Origin: Bdellovibrionaceae bacterium UBA6776
GTDB taxonomy: Bacteria > Bdellovibrionota > Bdellovibrionia > Bdellovibrionales > UBA1609
DNA length: 18,758 nt
NCBI GenBank assembly: GCA_002453155.1
Contig: DKGG01000054.1
Coordinates: forward strand, 1 to 18,758
Direction: 5' to 3'
Positions within the stretch are counted from its first letter, which is position 1. Every line of letters begins with the position of its first letter. A program made the position numbers and the translations under genes. The notes under the pieces were generated by a model. It was not told the origin of the DNA, made no database searches, and saw only the letters and a program-made list of their open reading frames with translations. Positions 1 through 6,831 of this stretch are shown piece by piece.

Positions 1-1
1 A

Positions 2-52
2 CCACTTAATGTCAAAATGAACCTGGATATGGCGAATTGGATATTAAATTAA
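2..52 (+). CDS. Possible C-terminal end of an upstream gene (partial)
   Basis: From base 2 one plus-strand frame is open for 16 codons and ends at TAA (50-52), reading PLNVKMNLDMANWILN. The other two plus-strand frames stop almost at once. It could be the tail of a protein starting outside the window. The stretch is too short to assign a family, and an open run of this length can occur by chance in AT-rich DNA, so this is only a candidate. Confidence 0.25.
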   Translation, partial: PLNVKMNLDMANWILN

Positions 53-68
53 GAAGAGAAATTTTTTA

Positions 69-170
69 TCAAAGACTTCTCCATAGGAAGCTCAACTCAC
101 GAGTCCCATCTACTTTCTTTGATTGGTCCTCAGCCTTTTTTGAAGGACGAGGGTCATATTCTTGAGCCAT
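69..170 (-). pseudogene. Small ORF or gene remnant beside the HNH unit
   Basis: On the minus strand a frame is open from 197 down to consecutive stops TGA and TAA (71-66). It could start at ATG 170 and give 33 residues beginning MAQEYDPRPSKKAED and ending SFLWRSL. The composition is mixed and protein-like rather than low-complexity. Upstream the frame is blocked by the TAA inside the palindrome at 190-209. It lies just beyond the stop of the HNH gene, in another frame. It may be a truncated C-terminus cut off by insertion of the HNH unit, or a chance ORF. I do not recognise a family. Confidence 0.25.
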
Positions 171-173
171 CTG

Positions 174-209
174 ACGCAAGCGCTCCGGAAACAGTTCTTA
201 AGAACTGTT
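174..209. repeat. Left copy of 36-bp direct repeat flanking the HNH gene
   Basis: This segment and 1381-1416 match at 32 of 36 positions in the same orientation. The differences are one base at position 7 and three at positions 14-16. Its right half is a perfect 20-bp palindrome. The last base is also the last base of the HNH stop codon, so the repeat abuts the gene exactly. The two copies start 1,207 bp apart and enclose only the HNH gene and its leader. Confidence 0.8.
190..209. repeat. Perfect 20-bp palindrome at the 3' end of the HNH gene
   Basis: AACAGTTCTTAAGAACTGTT is a perfect inverted repeat with no spacer, centred on an AflII-type CTTAAG. The same 20 bp recur at 1397-1416. It could be a protein-binding site for a dimer, a nuclease recognition site or a hairpin in the HNH transcript. 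No T-tract follows on either strand, so a simple intrinsic terminator is less likely. Confidence 0.75.
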
Positions 210-1165
210 CACGAACCGACTTGATGAATCACCTTGTGATGTCCTTTGCACAGCAAGGTGAGATTTTGCAACTCATTCCCTCCACCCTTTGCCACCGATT
301 GAAGATGGTGAATGTCTAAAAAGCGAGTTTCAGGACATCTATGCCCCACGGAATCCACGTAGGTGCACCGTCCATTTGTTTTCAAATAGATCTGGTGTTT
401 CACTTCGGCGGGAATCGCAACTCGGGCATTGCCTCTCGACTTCATAGAAGTCATTCGTGGACTTTGCGAAATTTTTTGAACTTTCCGAAGAGGGACCGAC
501 TCCTCCTGAATTGTCTTACGACTCATTCTTTTCTCGGCAATCTTCACAGGATCAAATTTATCCAAACAAAGGGAAATCGCCTCTTCTAAAAGACTCTCGA
601 GCCCCGCTGTGGACTGGCGTTTTTGGCTCAGAATATCTTGAGCCCTCCGAATTCGAATCATTAGTTCTTCTGAAATTCCCACCTGCAATTGAATTCGTGC
701 ATGATCCCTCTTTTTTACAACCACCTTTTCCGCAACCTCAAAACTCTCATTTACATATTCCAATTTGGGATAGGAAATTTCCTTAACAGCCACTTTTGCA
801 ACTTCTTTTTCGATCTTTGCTTGAGTGGAGTTTTTCGCAAGAGCAAGCCACTCGTCTTTATTGTCTGGGTTTAAAACAAAAGTGATTTTTTTAGCTTTTG
901 ACAAGGTGATCGAACCTTTTTCAATTTCATGTTTCAACTCTGGAACCTCTTTGGCCTTTCGTGAAACATTGATCAACATGTACGAGACAGATTCCGAAAG
1001 CTTCAGCGCCTCTGTGAAGTAATGAAAAAGAGAGCGGTATCCCATTTTGTAATGAACTTTGTGTTGATCCAAATTTTGAAGAAGAACGAGCAGTTGGCTT
1101 TCAAACTTTCGATAATTTTTTGCAGCTTCAAGAGCTTGTTCATGTAAGATTTGAATGTGATTCAT
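209..1165 (-). CDS. HNH endonuclease domain protein
   Basis: This 318-residue protein has a C-terminal HNH nuclease domain at about residues 250-315. The visible metal and catalytic elements are Cys267 and Cys277, the LDIHH pair His286-His287, the NLTLLC segment with Cys306, and the terminal HH at 309-310. This is the Cys-containing ββα-metal type of HNH. Residues 1-100 are helical and charged, with a GYRSLFHYFTEALKLSES stretch that I associate with a multicopy HNH family of Bdellovibrio-type bacteria (from memory). The middle, about 200-245, is basic. The start is well supported: AAGGAG (minus strand, 1171-1176) lies 5 bp before ATG 1165. The gene is flanked by 36-bp direct repeats, which suggests a self-contained inserted unit. 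The target is unknown; homing, restriction of foreign DNA and selfish spread are all possible. Confidence 0.85.
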   Translation of the reverse strand: MNHIQILHEQALEAAKNYRKFESQLLVLLQNLDQHKVHYKMGYRSLFHYFTEALKLSESVSYMLINVSRKAKEVPELKHEIEKGSITLSKAKKITFVLNPDNKDEWLALAKNSTQAKIEKEVAKVAVKEISYPKLEYVNESFEVAEKVVVKKRDHARIQLQVGISEELMIRIRRAQDILSQKRQSTAGLESLLEEAISLCLDKFDPVKIAEKRMSRKTIQEESVPLRKVQKISQSPRMTSMKSRGNARVAIPAEVKHQIYLKTNGRCTYVDSVGHRCPETRFLDIHHLQSVAKGGGNELQNLTLLCKGHHKVIHQVGS

Positions 1166-1380
1166 TGGATCTCCTTCGAAGATCCCAGAAAGATAACATG
1201 ACTTTTCAGCAAGAACTTTTAGGTGAGTTGGAGGTCTCTTTACAAAGAGGTCTTTCGCCCACTCAAAGGCTTATCAAAGTGGATTCATTGAAAAATTCTT
1301 TTTAAACTTAAAAACTTCATAAACTCTTGTGAGAGTGGAACCTCATCATCCAAAAATCCTGTCAAACCACTTGTCAATTA

Positions 1381-1416
1381 ACGCAATCGCTCCAACAACA
1401 GTTCTTAAGAACTGTT
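1381..1416. repeat. Right copy of 36-bp direct repeat flanking the HNH gene
   Basis: This segment is 32/36 identical to 174-209 and in the same orientation. It ends 67 bp before the chosen thiL start, so any protein that binds it could also affect thiL transcription. The repeat is much longer than a usual target-site duplication of a transposase. It is more like duplicated recombination or insertion sites, or a doubled operator. Confidence 0.8.
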
Positions 1417-1419
1417 GTT
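1394..1419. repeat. Perfect 26-bp palindrome upstream of thiL
   Basis: The 20-bp palindrome shared with 190-209 extends here by three more paired bases on each side, giving 13 perfect base pairs with no spacer, centred between 1406 and 1407. In the left copy the symmetry stops at 20 bp. A perfect dyad of this length is unlikely by chance and points to a binding or cleavage site. Confidence 0.75.
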
Positions 1420-1483
1420 TCTGGAAGTCCTCTCGAATTCATATTGGTTGATTGATCTTTCAATTGGTGAAATCTTGAAGAGG

Positions 1484-2554
1484 ATGAAAATTCAAACGGA
1501 AGATGACTGGATTGCATATCTCAAGAAGAAAACCGAGAATCACAAAAAGTGGAATCGGGCGCTTTTGATTGGGGATGATGGGGCGGTGATTTCTCAGAAG
1601 TCCCACAAGAGAATGGTCCTATGTTCCGACACCCTGGTTGAGGGAATTCACTTCGACCTCAATCACATTTCATGGAAAGATCTGGGCTGGAAGAGTCTTG
1701 CAGTGAACCTCAGTGACATTGCGGCCATGGGGGCGACTCCATTGGGATCTCTTTTAAATATTTCCACTCCTAAAAAATATTTTGGAGACCACCTTAAAGA
1801 TTTTCTCCACGGATATTTAAAGCTCAGTTCTGACCATAAAGTTTCTCTTCTTGGAGGGGACACCACAGGGAGTCCGCACTCGCTTTTTATTTCGGTCACG
1901 GTGCTGGGTGAAGTCTCACCCAAAAAAATCAAAACCAGATCGATGGCAAATCCAGGGGATTTGATCTGTGTGACGGGCCCTCTTGGAGACTCTCATGCGG
2001 GTCTTGTCATTCAGAGTTTTAAAAATGAAAGCCTTAGCGAAGGTGAGTTTAGAGAAGCAATCCATCTCAGTCACAGAAGAGAAGATATTCCTTCATTGAG
2101 TTCTGTTATAAAGAAATCCCTTTTGAGCGCCCATTATAGACCGATTCCTCGAGTGGAAGAGGGAATCTGGTTGGGGCGGCAATCCAGTGTGACTTCTATG
2201 ATGGATCTTTCAGATGGTTTGGCAAAGGATCTTACGCGACTATGTCATTCCAGTGAGGTTCGGGCTCAAATAGATGGTCAACAGATTCCAATTTCAAAGG
2301 CTTTAAAAGCCTTTGCCCAAGACTGCAAAAAAAATCCTTTGGAGCTGGCTCTATTTGGCGGAGAAGACTATGAACTTCTTTTTACGTGCAAAGAAAAGTC
2401 ATTTTCCAGCCTTCAACTGCGCTTTCAGAAGAAATTTAAGAAAAGCCTTTTTGCCTTGGGAAAAATTCTTCCCTCTAAGAAGCAAGGACCCTTGTTGGAG
2501 TGGCTTCATCTTTCTCCAAACATCCTTGCCCCAAAGCCCTTCGAGCACTTCTAA
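1484..2554 (+). CDS. thiL: Thiamine-monophosphate kinase
   Basis: ThiL phosphorylates thiamine monophosphate to thiamine pyrophosphate with ATP, the last step of cofactor synthesis in the cytoplasm. The 356 residues carry the expected motifs in order: IGDDGAV (29-35), SDTLVEGIHF (48-57), NLSDIAAMGATP (75-86), LGGDTT (123-128), then TGPLGDSHAGL, DLSDGLAKDL and GGEDYELLFT, which belong to the AIR-synthase-like fold with its Asp-rich magnesium sites. The frame is open further upstream to TTG 1415, but that would start inside the palindrome. I prefer ATG 1484, just after GAAGAGG; a TTG at 1475 preceded by GGTGA is an alternative. No other thiamine gene is nearby. It is followed by a candidate bidirectional terminator and a convergent gene. 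Confidence 0.93.
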   Translation: MKIQTEDDWIAYLKKKTENHKKWNRALLIGDDGAVISQKSHKRMVLCSDTLVEGIHFDLNHISWKDLGWKSLAVNLSDIAAMGATPLGSLLNISTPKKYFGDHLKDFLHGYLKLSSDHKVSLLGGDTTGSPHSLFISVTVLGEVSPKKIKTRSMANPGDLICVTGPLGDSHAGLVIQSFKNESLSEGEFREAIHLSHRREDIPSLSSVIKKSLLSAHYRPIPRVEEGIWLGRQSSVTSMMDLSDGLAKDLTRLCHSSEVRAQIDGQQIPISKALKAFAQDCKKNPLELALFGGEDYELLFTCKEKSFSSLQLRFQKKFKKSLFALGKILPSKKQGPLLEWLHLSPNILAPKPFEHF

Positions 2555-2573
2555 AAGCGTTGAAGACGAAAAC

Positions 2574-2966
2574 CTAAAAACCAATGCGGCGGGGTTTTTC
2601 GTTCTTTTTGGTGTGGCGAACGAACCAGCGGGTGTCAGATGGATCAAAGATCAACTGATAATGTATAGTCTCACTGTCCATGGCTGAAATTTGAGAAATC
2701 TGCATGGCAAAAACAAACTTTTCATTTGTGTGCGCGTCTATCACCTGCACAAAGTCCAAGTTTTCCGAGAGTGCAATCGTGATGTGATCCGAAGGACGGT
2801 GAGGTTCTTGTTGGTGAGGAGCCCCTGACGATGGAGCAAACCCAATTTCTTGTTTCAAACGGGCGCGACTTTCGTCTTCCACTTCTTTCATGGGATGAAA
2901 ACCTATGGTGTATCGCTTGTCATTTTCCTTAACACCCTTTTCAAAAGGAACGAATCCGATCGAGGT
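2574..2966 (-). CDS. C-terminal part of exported hypothetical protein, in the -1 frame
   Basis: This frame is the likely continuation of the signal-peptide gene at 2903-3433. Read from the A7 run it gives TSIGFVPFEKGVKENDKRYT, then IGFHPM and, after a charged stretch, IGFAPSS. These spaced IGFxP repeats lie on both sides of the internal ATG at 2891. ATG 2891 has no Shine-Dalgarno sequence, so it is probably not a true start. The rest contains a predicted β-rich segment (VQVIDAHTNEKFVFAM) and a basic C-terminus KKNEKPRRIGF, itself ending in IGF. If translated alone from ATG 2891 it would be a 105-residue protein. I do not recognise the family. A resemblance of VQVIDAHTNEKFVF to FlaG-type flagellar proteins is too weak to use. 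Confidence 0.55.
   Translation of the reverse strand, partial: TSIGFVPFEKGVKENDKRYTIGFHPMKEVEDESRARLKQEIGFAPSSGAPHQQEPHRPSDHITIALSENLDFVQVIDAHTNEKFVFAMQISQISAMDSETIHYQLIFDPSDTRWFVRHTKKNEKPRRIGF
2576..2599. terminator. Candidate bidirectional intrinsic terminator
   Basis: AAAAACC (2576-2582) pairs with GGTTTTT (2593-2599) around a 10-base GC-rich loop. Because the arms are A- and T-rich, each strand ends in a T-run. It lies 21 bp after the thiL stop and overlaps the end of the convergent minus-strand gene, so it could stop transcription from both sides. Confidence 0.45.
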
Positions 2967-3433
2967 TTTTTTACGATAAGATCTGGCGAAACCTCTTCAG
3001 GGGATTCTTCAGAAGCGGACGAACCACGAGCCACACCAAACTTTCCATTTTCATCTCTTTGAATTCCGAAATATTCAGGCTTTGCTCCTAAAGAGTAAAC
3101 CATTCCAGTGATGGTGCGCAGATCAATTTCAGTCTCTAAATCCAACTCCATTTCCTGAACAATGCCTAAATGCATTTCGGTCACGCGATTGAAAAATGTC
3201 GCCTTAGATTCTAAGAAATCCTCCACCTGAGAAAAGCTGACCTCTTTCGCCTTTGTAAGAGCGTCAATCTTGCGAACGATATCCATGTAAAGGCTTTCGA
3301 TCTCGGCCATTTCAAAGTGGACCTTTAAGGGTGCTTCTTTCGCAGAAAGAGCGTCTTCACAAGAACTGCCTTGGTCTTTAGCAAAAGTAGAAAAAGAAAA
3401 TACGGCTGCAACAAAAAATAGAAGTGTCTTCAA
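2903..3433 (-). CDS. Exported hypothetical protein, N-terminal part (frame-split gene)
   Basis: Starting at TTG 3433 the protein opens with a textbook Sec signal peptide, MKTLLFFVAAVFSFSTFA followed by KDQ, with likely signal peptidase I cleavage after the Ala. GGGGGG (minus strand, around 3439-3444) lies about 5 bp before this TTG. The upstream ATG 3457 would add eight residues and has no good ribosome site. The mature part is acidic and mostly helical (MAEIESLYMDIVRKIDALTK and following), then GAKPEYFGIQRDENGKFGVA and an acidic linker EESPEEVSPD. In this frame the protein ends soon after the A7 run in KPRSDSFLLKRVLRKMTSDTP, a basic tail that looks out of register. The real product probably continues in the -1 frame to 2574. 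The location is periplasmic or cell-surface by inference, and the function is unknown. Confidence 0.65.
   Translation of the reverse strand: MKTLLFFVAAVFSFSTFAKDQGSSCEDALSAKEAPLKVHFEMAEIESLYMDIVRKIDALTKAKEVSFSQVEDFLESKATFFNRVTEMHLGIVQEMELDLETEIDLRTITGMVYSLGAKPEYFGIQRDENGKFGVARGSSASEESPEEVSPDLIVKKPRSDSFLLKRVLRKMTSDTP
2966..2972 (-). other. A7 slippery heptamer joining two frames
   Basis: On the coding (minus) strand the sequence is GTAAAAAAACC. In the upstream frame it is read ..A AAA AAA, matching the X XXY YYZ form of a -1 frameshift site. A -1 slip moves ribosomes directly into the frame containing the IGFxP repeats. The same run is also a common site of indel mutation or sequencing error, so the mechanism is undecided. 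Confidence 0.5.
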
Positions 3434-3500
3434 AATATCCCCCCGGATGACCTTCATTGAAATAATGTAAGTCCCACTTTGGGTCCAATTGGATGATTTG

Positions 3501-3518
3501 ATGACTCTTATTAGTCAT
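3501..3518. promoter_or_regulatory. 18-bp dyad upstream of the exported-protein gene
   Basis: ATGACT and AGTCAT form a perfect 6-bp inverted repeat around CTTATT. The dyad lies about 70 bp upstream of TTG 3433, in a short AT-rich gap, and just downstream of the DUF1820 gene. It could be an operator or a weak hairpin at the end of the DUF1820 transcript. No T-run follows in the minus direction. Confidence 0.3.
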
Positions 3519-3546
3519 ATTTACTAAAAATGTAATTTTTATAGGA

Positions 3547-3894
3547 TCAGTTTTGAGGTGGAGGCGTGTGAGAGCTGGAATCGGGAAAGCTCAAGATCTT
3601 GGATTTGTCGTTTTTAAAATTCAAACCCACATGCTTCATCCCCATCTCCTCGATAGAAATGATGGAATACAAAGACAAGTGAAAGCTCTTTACGTTTTCA
3701 AAGCGTTTCTTCAATTGTTCTTCGGCGGGTTGGACCAAAAGTCCTTCGGTTTGAAAGAGGAAGTTGGAAATGCGCACAAAACCCAGTCCCAAAGAGGAGT
3801 CAGAAATCTCCTTGGCTTTCAAAGAGACAATCTGCCCATCTTTGGGATCGCGGTAACTGACTAAGAAAAAACTGTCTTCACCTTTTTGGCTCAT
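3547..3894 (-). CDS. DUF1820 family protein
   Basis: This is a 115-residue protein of unknown biochemical role. The pattern LVSYRDPKDGQIVSLKAKEI, GFVRISNFLFQ, LLVQPAEEQLKKRFENVKSF and LYSIISIEEM follows the DUF1820 family. Members of that family carry a 'YEVYAR', 'GFIEIEEFVFG', 'VDPSEEKLKAEFEGVK', 'IPLHAIIRIDEV' pattern at the same spacing (recalled, not searched). The C-terminus (DSSSHTPPPQN) is a short polar tail. ATG 3894 is chosen; a GTG at 3903 would add three residues. Neither has a clear ribosome-binding site. The gene follows the minus-strand gene ending at 3935 by 40 bp, so the two may share a transcript. Confidence 0.7.
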   Translation of the reverse strand: MSQKGEDSFFLVSYRDPKDGQIVSLKAKEISDSSLGLGFVRISNFLFQTEGLLVQPAEEQLKKRFENVKSFHLSLYSIISIEEMGMKHVGLNFKNDKSKILSFPDSSSHTPPPQN

Positions 3895-3934
3895 AGGTCG
3901 CACAAGCTAACGAAGCCGCTCCCTTCTGTCCACA

Positions 3935-4306
3935 TCAATGGAGCAGTTCCGGTGGAATCTGCGGATTTTCTTCTCGGGCGGCAGCCAAGGCTTGATCGGG
4001 CACCTGATTGATCAATTGGTTCAATCGAAGCAAAGACTCCTCTTTTGCAGCCATACAGGCCGCGTACATATTTTTTCCAGTGGCTTTGATGCGAAAATCC
4101 ATATTCTCTGGCGCCACCACAAAGGTGACTTGGTAGCTCAAATCTTTCGGATCATTTTGTGGGTGGCTTTCCTCAACCAATATGGTCAGCGAGCCAAACT
4201 GCGAGGCAATGGGCTCCAATTCTTGCACTTGTTGGTAAAGGAAGGCGCGCTCTTCGGCATTGGGCTCGAAGGGCATCACATTTTCAAAATTGTCGCTTTG
4301 GGACAT
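3935..4306 (-). CDS. Small cytoplasmic protein, possibly RaiA/HPF-like
   Basis: This 123-residue protein has no signal peptide or membrane segment. ATG 4306 is firmly supported by AAAGGAGG 5 bp upstream. The N-terminus is acidic. The centre alternates β-type strands and a helix: SLTILVEESH, then LSYQVTFVVAPENMDFRIKATG, then KNMYAACMAAKEESLLRLNQLIN. That layout, especially a strand-rich part followed by a 'DMYAAI..A...L..QL' helix, recalls ribosome hibernation factors of the RaiA/HPF family. The resemblance is only partial and the characteristic basic ribosome-contact residues are not obvious. The C-terminus is Pro- and Glu-rich. Treat it as hypothetical with a possible RaiA-like fold. Confidence 0.6.
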   Translation of the reverse strand: MSQSDNFENVMPFEPNAEERAFLYQQVQELEPIASQFGSLTILVEESHPQNDPKDLSYQVTFVVAPENMDFRIKATGKNMYAACMAAKEESLLRLNQLINQVPDQALAAAREENPQIPPELLH

Positions 4307-4537
4307 AATGGCCTCCTTTTGTCTTGTTTAAAGGTGGGGTCGATTTTCCAGATGTCAAGGTCGTCAATTTAAGATAAACCACAGAATTTCAATAACTTAA
4401 AAGCAGTGAGAGCTGGATCGAATCCGCCTTTTGCTCCTTATATTTTAACAAAATTCACGGCAATTAGCGATCGCCCGTCTTCTTTTGATACGGGGTGAAA
4501 GGTTGCCTCTTTTTAATGAATTTGGGAGCTTAGGAGC

Positions 4538-5224
4538 ATGAATCAAAGCCCAGACATTCGTCTTGAAGACACTTGGAAAGAAAAGCTCCTCCCGGAGTTT
4601 CAGAAAAACTACATGAAAAACCTCAAAAGTTTTCTCAAAGAGAGAAAATCTGCCGGTGCGGTGATTTTCCCCAAAGGATCGGAGTATTTTTCGGCCCTCA
4701 ATGCCACCACTTTTGAAAACGTCAAAGTGGTGATTTTGGGACAGGATCCCTATCACGGTCCTGGGCAGGCACATGGTCTTAGTTTTTCGGTCAAGCCTGG
4801 AGTGCCACTGCCGCCCTCTTTAAAAAACATCTACAAAGAGCTTCATGGAGATCTTGGATTGCCCCTTCCCAAAACGGGTTACCTGAAGCCTTGGGCGGAT
4901 CAAGGCGTGTTGCTTTTGAATGCCACTTTGTCGGTGGAACAAGGGCAGGCGGGGAGTCATCAAGGAAAAGGCTGGGAAGAATTCACCGATGAAGTCATTC
5001 GACAGTTGAATGAACATGGAGAGCACATTGTGTTTTTACTTTGGGGAAGTTACGCGCAGAAAAAAGGTGCGGGCATTGATCCTAAAAAACATTTGGTTTT
5101 AAAAGCGCCACACCCTTCTCCACTTTCGGCACACCGAGGCTTTTTGGGATGTAAGCATTTTTCTAAAACCAATGAATATCTCAGAGCCCACGGGAAAGAG
5201 CCCATTGACTGGTCTTTAAATTGA
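4538..5224 (+). CDS. ung: Uracil-DNA glycosylase, family 1
   Basis: This enzyme removes uracil from DNA arising by cytosine deamination or dUMP incorporation and starts base-excision repair. The 228 residues match the usual family length. The water-activating motif GQDPYHG is at 68-74 with catalytic Asp70. LLLNATLSV with Asn128 supplies uracil recognition, and HPSPLSAHRGF (192 on) is the DNA-intercalation and catalytic His loop. ATG 4538 is preceded by GGGAG about 9 bp upstream. The stop lies 14 bp before the dppA start, so ung probably heads the long dpp-aro operon. Upstream, about 230 bp (4307-4537) carry no gene and must hold the promoter, which I cannot place confidently. Confidence 0.96.
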   Translation: MNQSPDIRLEDTWKEKLLPEFQKNYMKNLKSFLKERKSAGAVIFPKGSEYFSALNATTFENVKVVILGQDPYHGPGQAHGLSFSVKPGVPLPPSLKNIYKELHGDLGLPLPKTGYLKPWADQGVLLLNATLSVEQGQAGSHQGKGWEEFTDEVIRQLNEHGEHIVFLLWGSYAQKKGAGIDPKKHLVLKAPHPSPLSAHRGFLGCKHFSKTNEYLRAHGKEPIDWSLN

Positions 5225-5238
5225 GTGAGGGAAATAAA

Positions 5239-6831
5239 ATGACAAAGTTGATTTTAAGTTTTCTGTTGGGACTTTCTTTGGTTCAAACGGCCTCGGCGGC
5301 AGAGGACATTTTGGTGTATTGTTCGGAAGCCTCGCCCAGTACCTTCAATCCCCAATTGGCTTCCGATGGCCCCTCCTTCACCGCTGCCGCCAGCACGGTT
5401 TTTAACCGTTTGATCGAATTCAAGTACGGAACCACTGATTTGGTTCCAGCCCTTGCGGAGTCTTGGAAAATTTCAAAAGACGGCAAAGTCTATACCTTCA
5501 CTCTTCGAAAAGACGTTTCTTTTCATTCGACAAAAGGTTTCACGCCGTCTCGAAAAATGAATGCAGATGATGTGCTGTTTTCTTTTGAGCGGATGAAAGA
5601 TAAAAATCATCCTTACCACAATGTCAGTGGGGGCGCTTACGAGTACTTTCAAAGTTTGGGAATGGGAGAACTGATCGATAAAATCGTTAAGACTTCAGAC
5701 CATCAGGTGGAGTTTCATTTAAAAAGGGCACACTCGCCCTTTTTAACAGACTTGGCGACCAGCTTTGCGGTGATTCACTCTAAAGAGTATGCGGATCAAC
5801 TTTTAAAAAGCAAAAAGCAAAATTTGATGGACATTGAGCCTGTGGGAACAGGTCCTTATGAATTGGTTCGCTATGTGAAAGATTCTAGCATTCGCTTTAA
5901 AGCCAATGAAAATTACTTTAGAGGTGTCCCAAAAATTAAAACTTTGGTTTTTTCCATCACTCCGGATCCTTCGGTGCGTTTTCAAAAATTAAAAACAGGG
6001 GAGTGCCAATTGATTGCGGAACCTTCTCCCACCGATATCGAGGCGATGAAAAAGAATCCACAAATTGAAGTGATCAGCCAGCCAGGACTCAATGTGGGAT
6101 ACATGGCTTTCAATGTGACAAAAGCCCCTCTGAACAATGCAAAAGTTCGTCGAGCCGTTGCCATGGCATTAAATCGCAAAGAATATTTAAAATTGATTTA
6201 CCTGAACACCGCGGAGCTTGCGAAAAACCCCATTCCCCCAACGCTTTGGAGTTACGACAAGAGCACTCCCGAGATTCCGTACAATGTTCAAAAAGCGAAA
6301 GCGCTTTTGAAAGAGGCGGGGTATCCCAATGGACTTGAACTCACTCTTTGGACATTGCCGGTTTCTCGCCCCTACAATCCCAACGGAAAAAAGATGGGTG
6401 AGTTGATGCAAGCGGATTTGGCAAAGATTGGAGTCAAATTGAAGCTTTTGACATTCGATTGGCCCACCTATTTGGACAAGGGACGCAAGGGCGAGCATCA
6501 GTTAATTCATTTGGGATGGATTTCCGACACCGGCGATCCCGACAATTTTTTTGGAAATCTTCTGACTTGCAAAGCCAAGGAGGGGGGAAGCAACTATGCT
6601 CAGTGGTGCAATGCTCAGTTTGACAAAGAGATCCTTGCCGCCCAAAAAGTCACTTCTCAAAAATCCAGAACAGCACACTACAAAAAAGCTCAAAAGATTT
6701 TTGCGAAAGAACTTCCTTGGGTGCCATTGGCCCATGCGCGGGTTTACCGTGCGTTTTCAAAAAAATTAAAGGGTTACAAAATTCATCCCATCGGTGTTGA
6801 AGAATTTTATCCCCTTGAATGGGCGAAATGA
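5239..6831 (+). CDS. dppA: Dipeptide-type ABC transporter substrate-binding protein
   Basis: This is a periplasmic peptide-binding protein of the SBP_bac_5 family, 530 residues. It has a Sec signal peptide, MTKLILSFLLGLSLVQTASA, with ASA cleavage and no lipobox. The mature protein starts with the DppA hallmark ILVYCSEASPSTFNPQL. Further DppA-specific blocks are MNADDVLFSFERM, LPVSRPYNPNGKKMGELMQA, GEHQLIHLGW and GDPDNFFGNLLTC, then GSNYAQWCN. It is therefore close to true dipeptide-binding proteins rather than nickel or oligopeptide binders, though the ligand is inferred. ATG 5239 has GAGGG (5227-5231) 7 bp upstream; the in-frame TTG 5221 overlapping the ung stop is less likely. The stop overlaps the dppB start as ATGA. 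Confidence 0.92.
   Translation: MTKLILSFLLGLSLVQTASAAEDILVYCSEASPSTFNPQLASDGPSFTAAASTVFNRLIEFKYGTTDLVPALAESWKISKDGKVYTFTLRKDVSFHSTKGFTPSRKMNADDVLFSFERMKDKNHPYHNVSGGAYEYFQSLGMGELIDKIVKTSDHQVEFHLKRAHSPFLTDLATSFAVIHSKEYADQLLKSKKQNLMDIEPVGTGPYELVRYVKDSSIRFKANENYFRGVPKIKTLVFSITPDPSVRFQKLKTGECQLIAEPSPTDIEAMKKNPQIEVISQPGLNVGYMAFNVTKAPLNNAKVRRAVAMALNRKEYLKLIYLNTAELAKNPIPPTLWSYDKSTPEIPYNVQKAKALLKEAGYPNGLELTLWTLPVSRPYNPNGKKMGELMQADLAKIGVKLKLLTFDWPTYLDKGRKGEHQLIHLGWISDTGDPDNFFGNLLTCKAKEGGSNYAQWCNAQFDKEILAAQKVTSQKSRTAHYKKAQKIFAKELPWVPLAHARVYRAFSKKLKGYKIHPIGVEEFYPLEWAK

Larger units (their letters stand above)
1166..1483. other. 318-bp intergenic region between divergent HNH and thiL genes
   Basis: This region holds the HNH ribosome-binding site (1171-1176), the right copy of the flanking repeat (1381-1416) and the leader of thiL. 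Two TTGACA-like hexamers lie on the minus strand near 1360-1380 and might serve the HNH gene, but I see no convincing -10 partner. No thiamine-pyrophosphate riboswitch motifs are visible upstream of thiL. Confidence 0.5.

Noticed and set aside
1415..1483. Longer thiL N-terminus from TTG 1415
   Set aside because: It would begin inside the 26-bp palindrome and add 23 residues absent from the family; ATG 1484 fits the family start better.
1166..1483. Thiamine-pyrophosphate riboswitch upstream of thiL
   Set aside because: The conserved CUGAGA and ACCUGA boxes of the THI element are not seen.
4403..4440. tRNA-like T-arm sequence (GGATCGAATCC)
   Set aside because: The loop is ATCGAAT rather than TTCGAAT, the 5-bp stem has a mismatch, and no acceptor, D or anticodon arm can be paired upstream. 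Probably chance.
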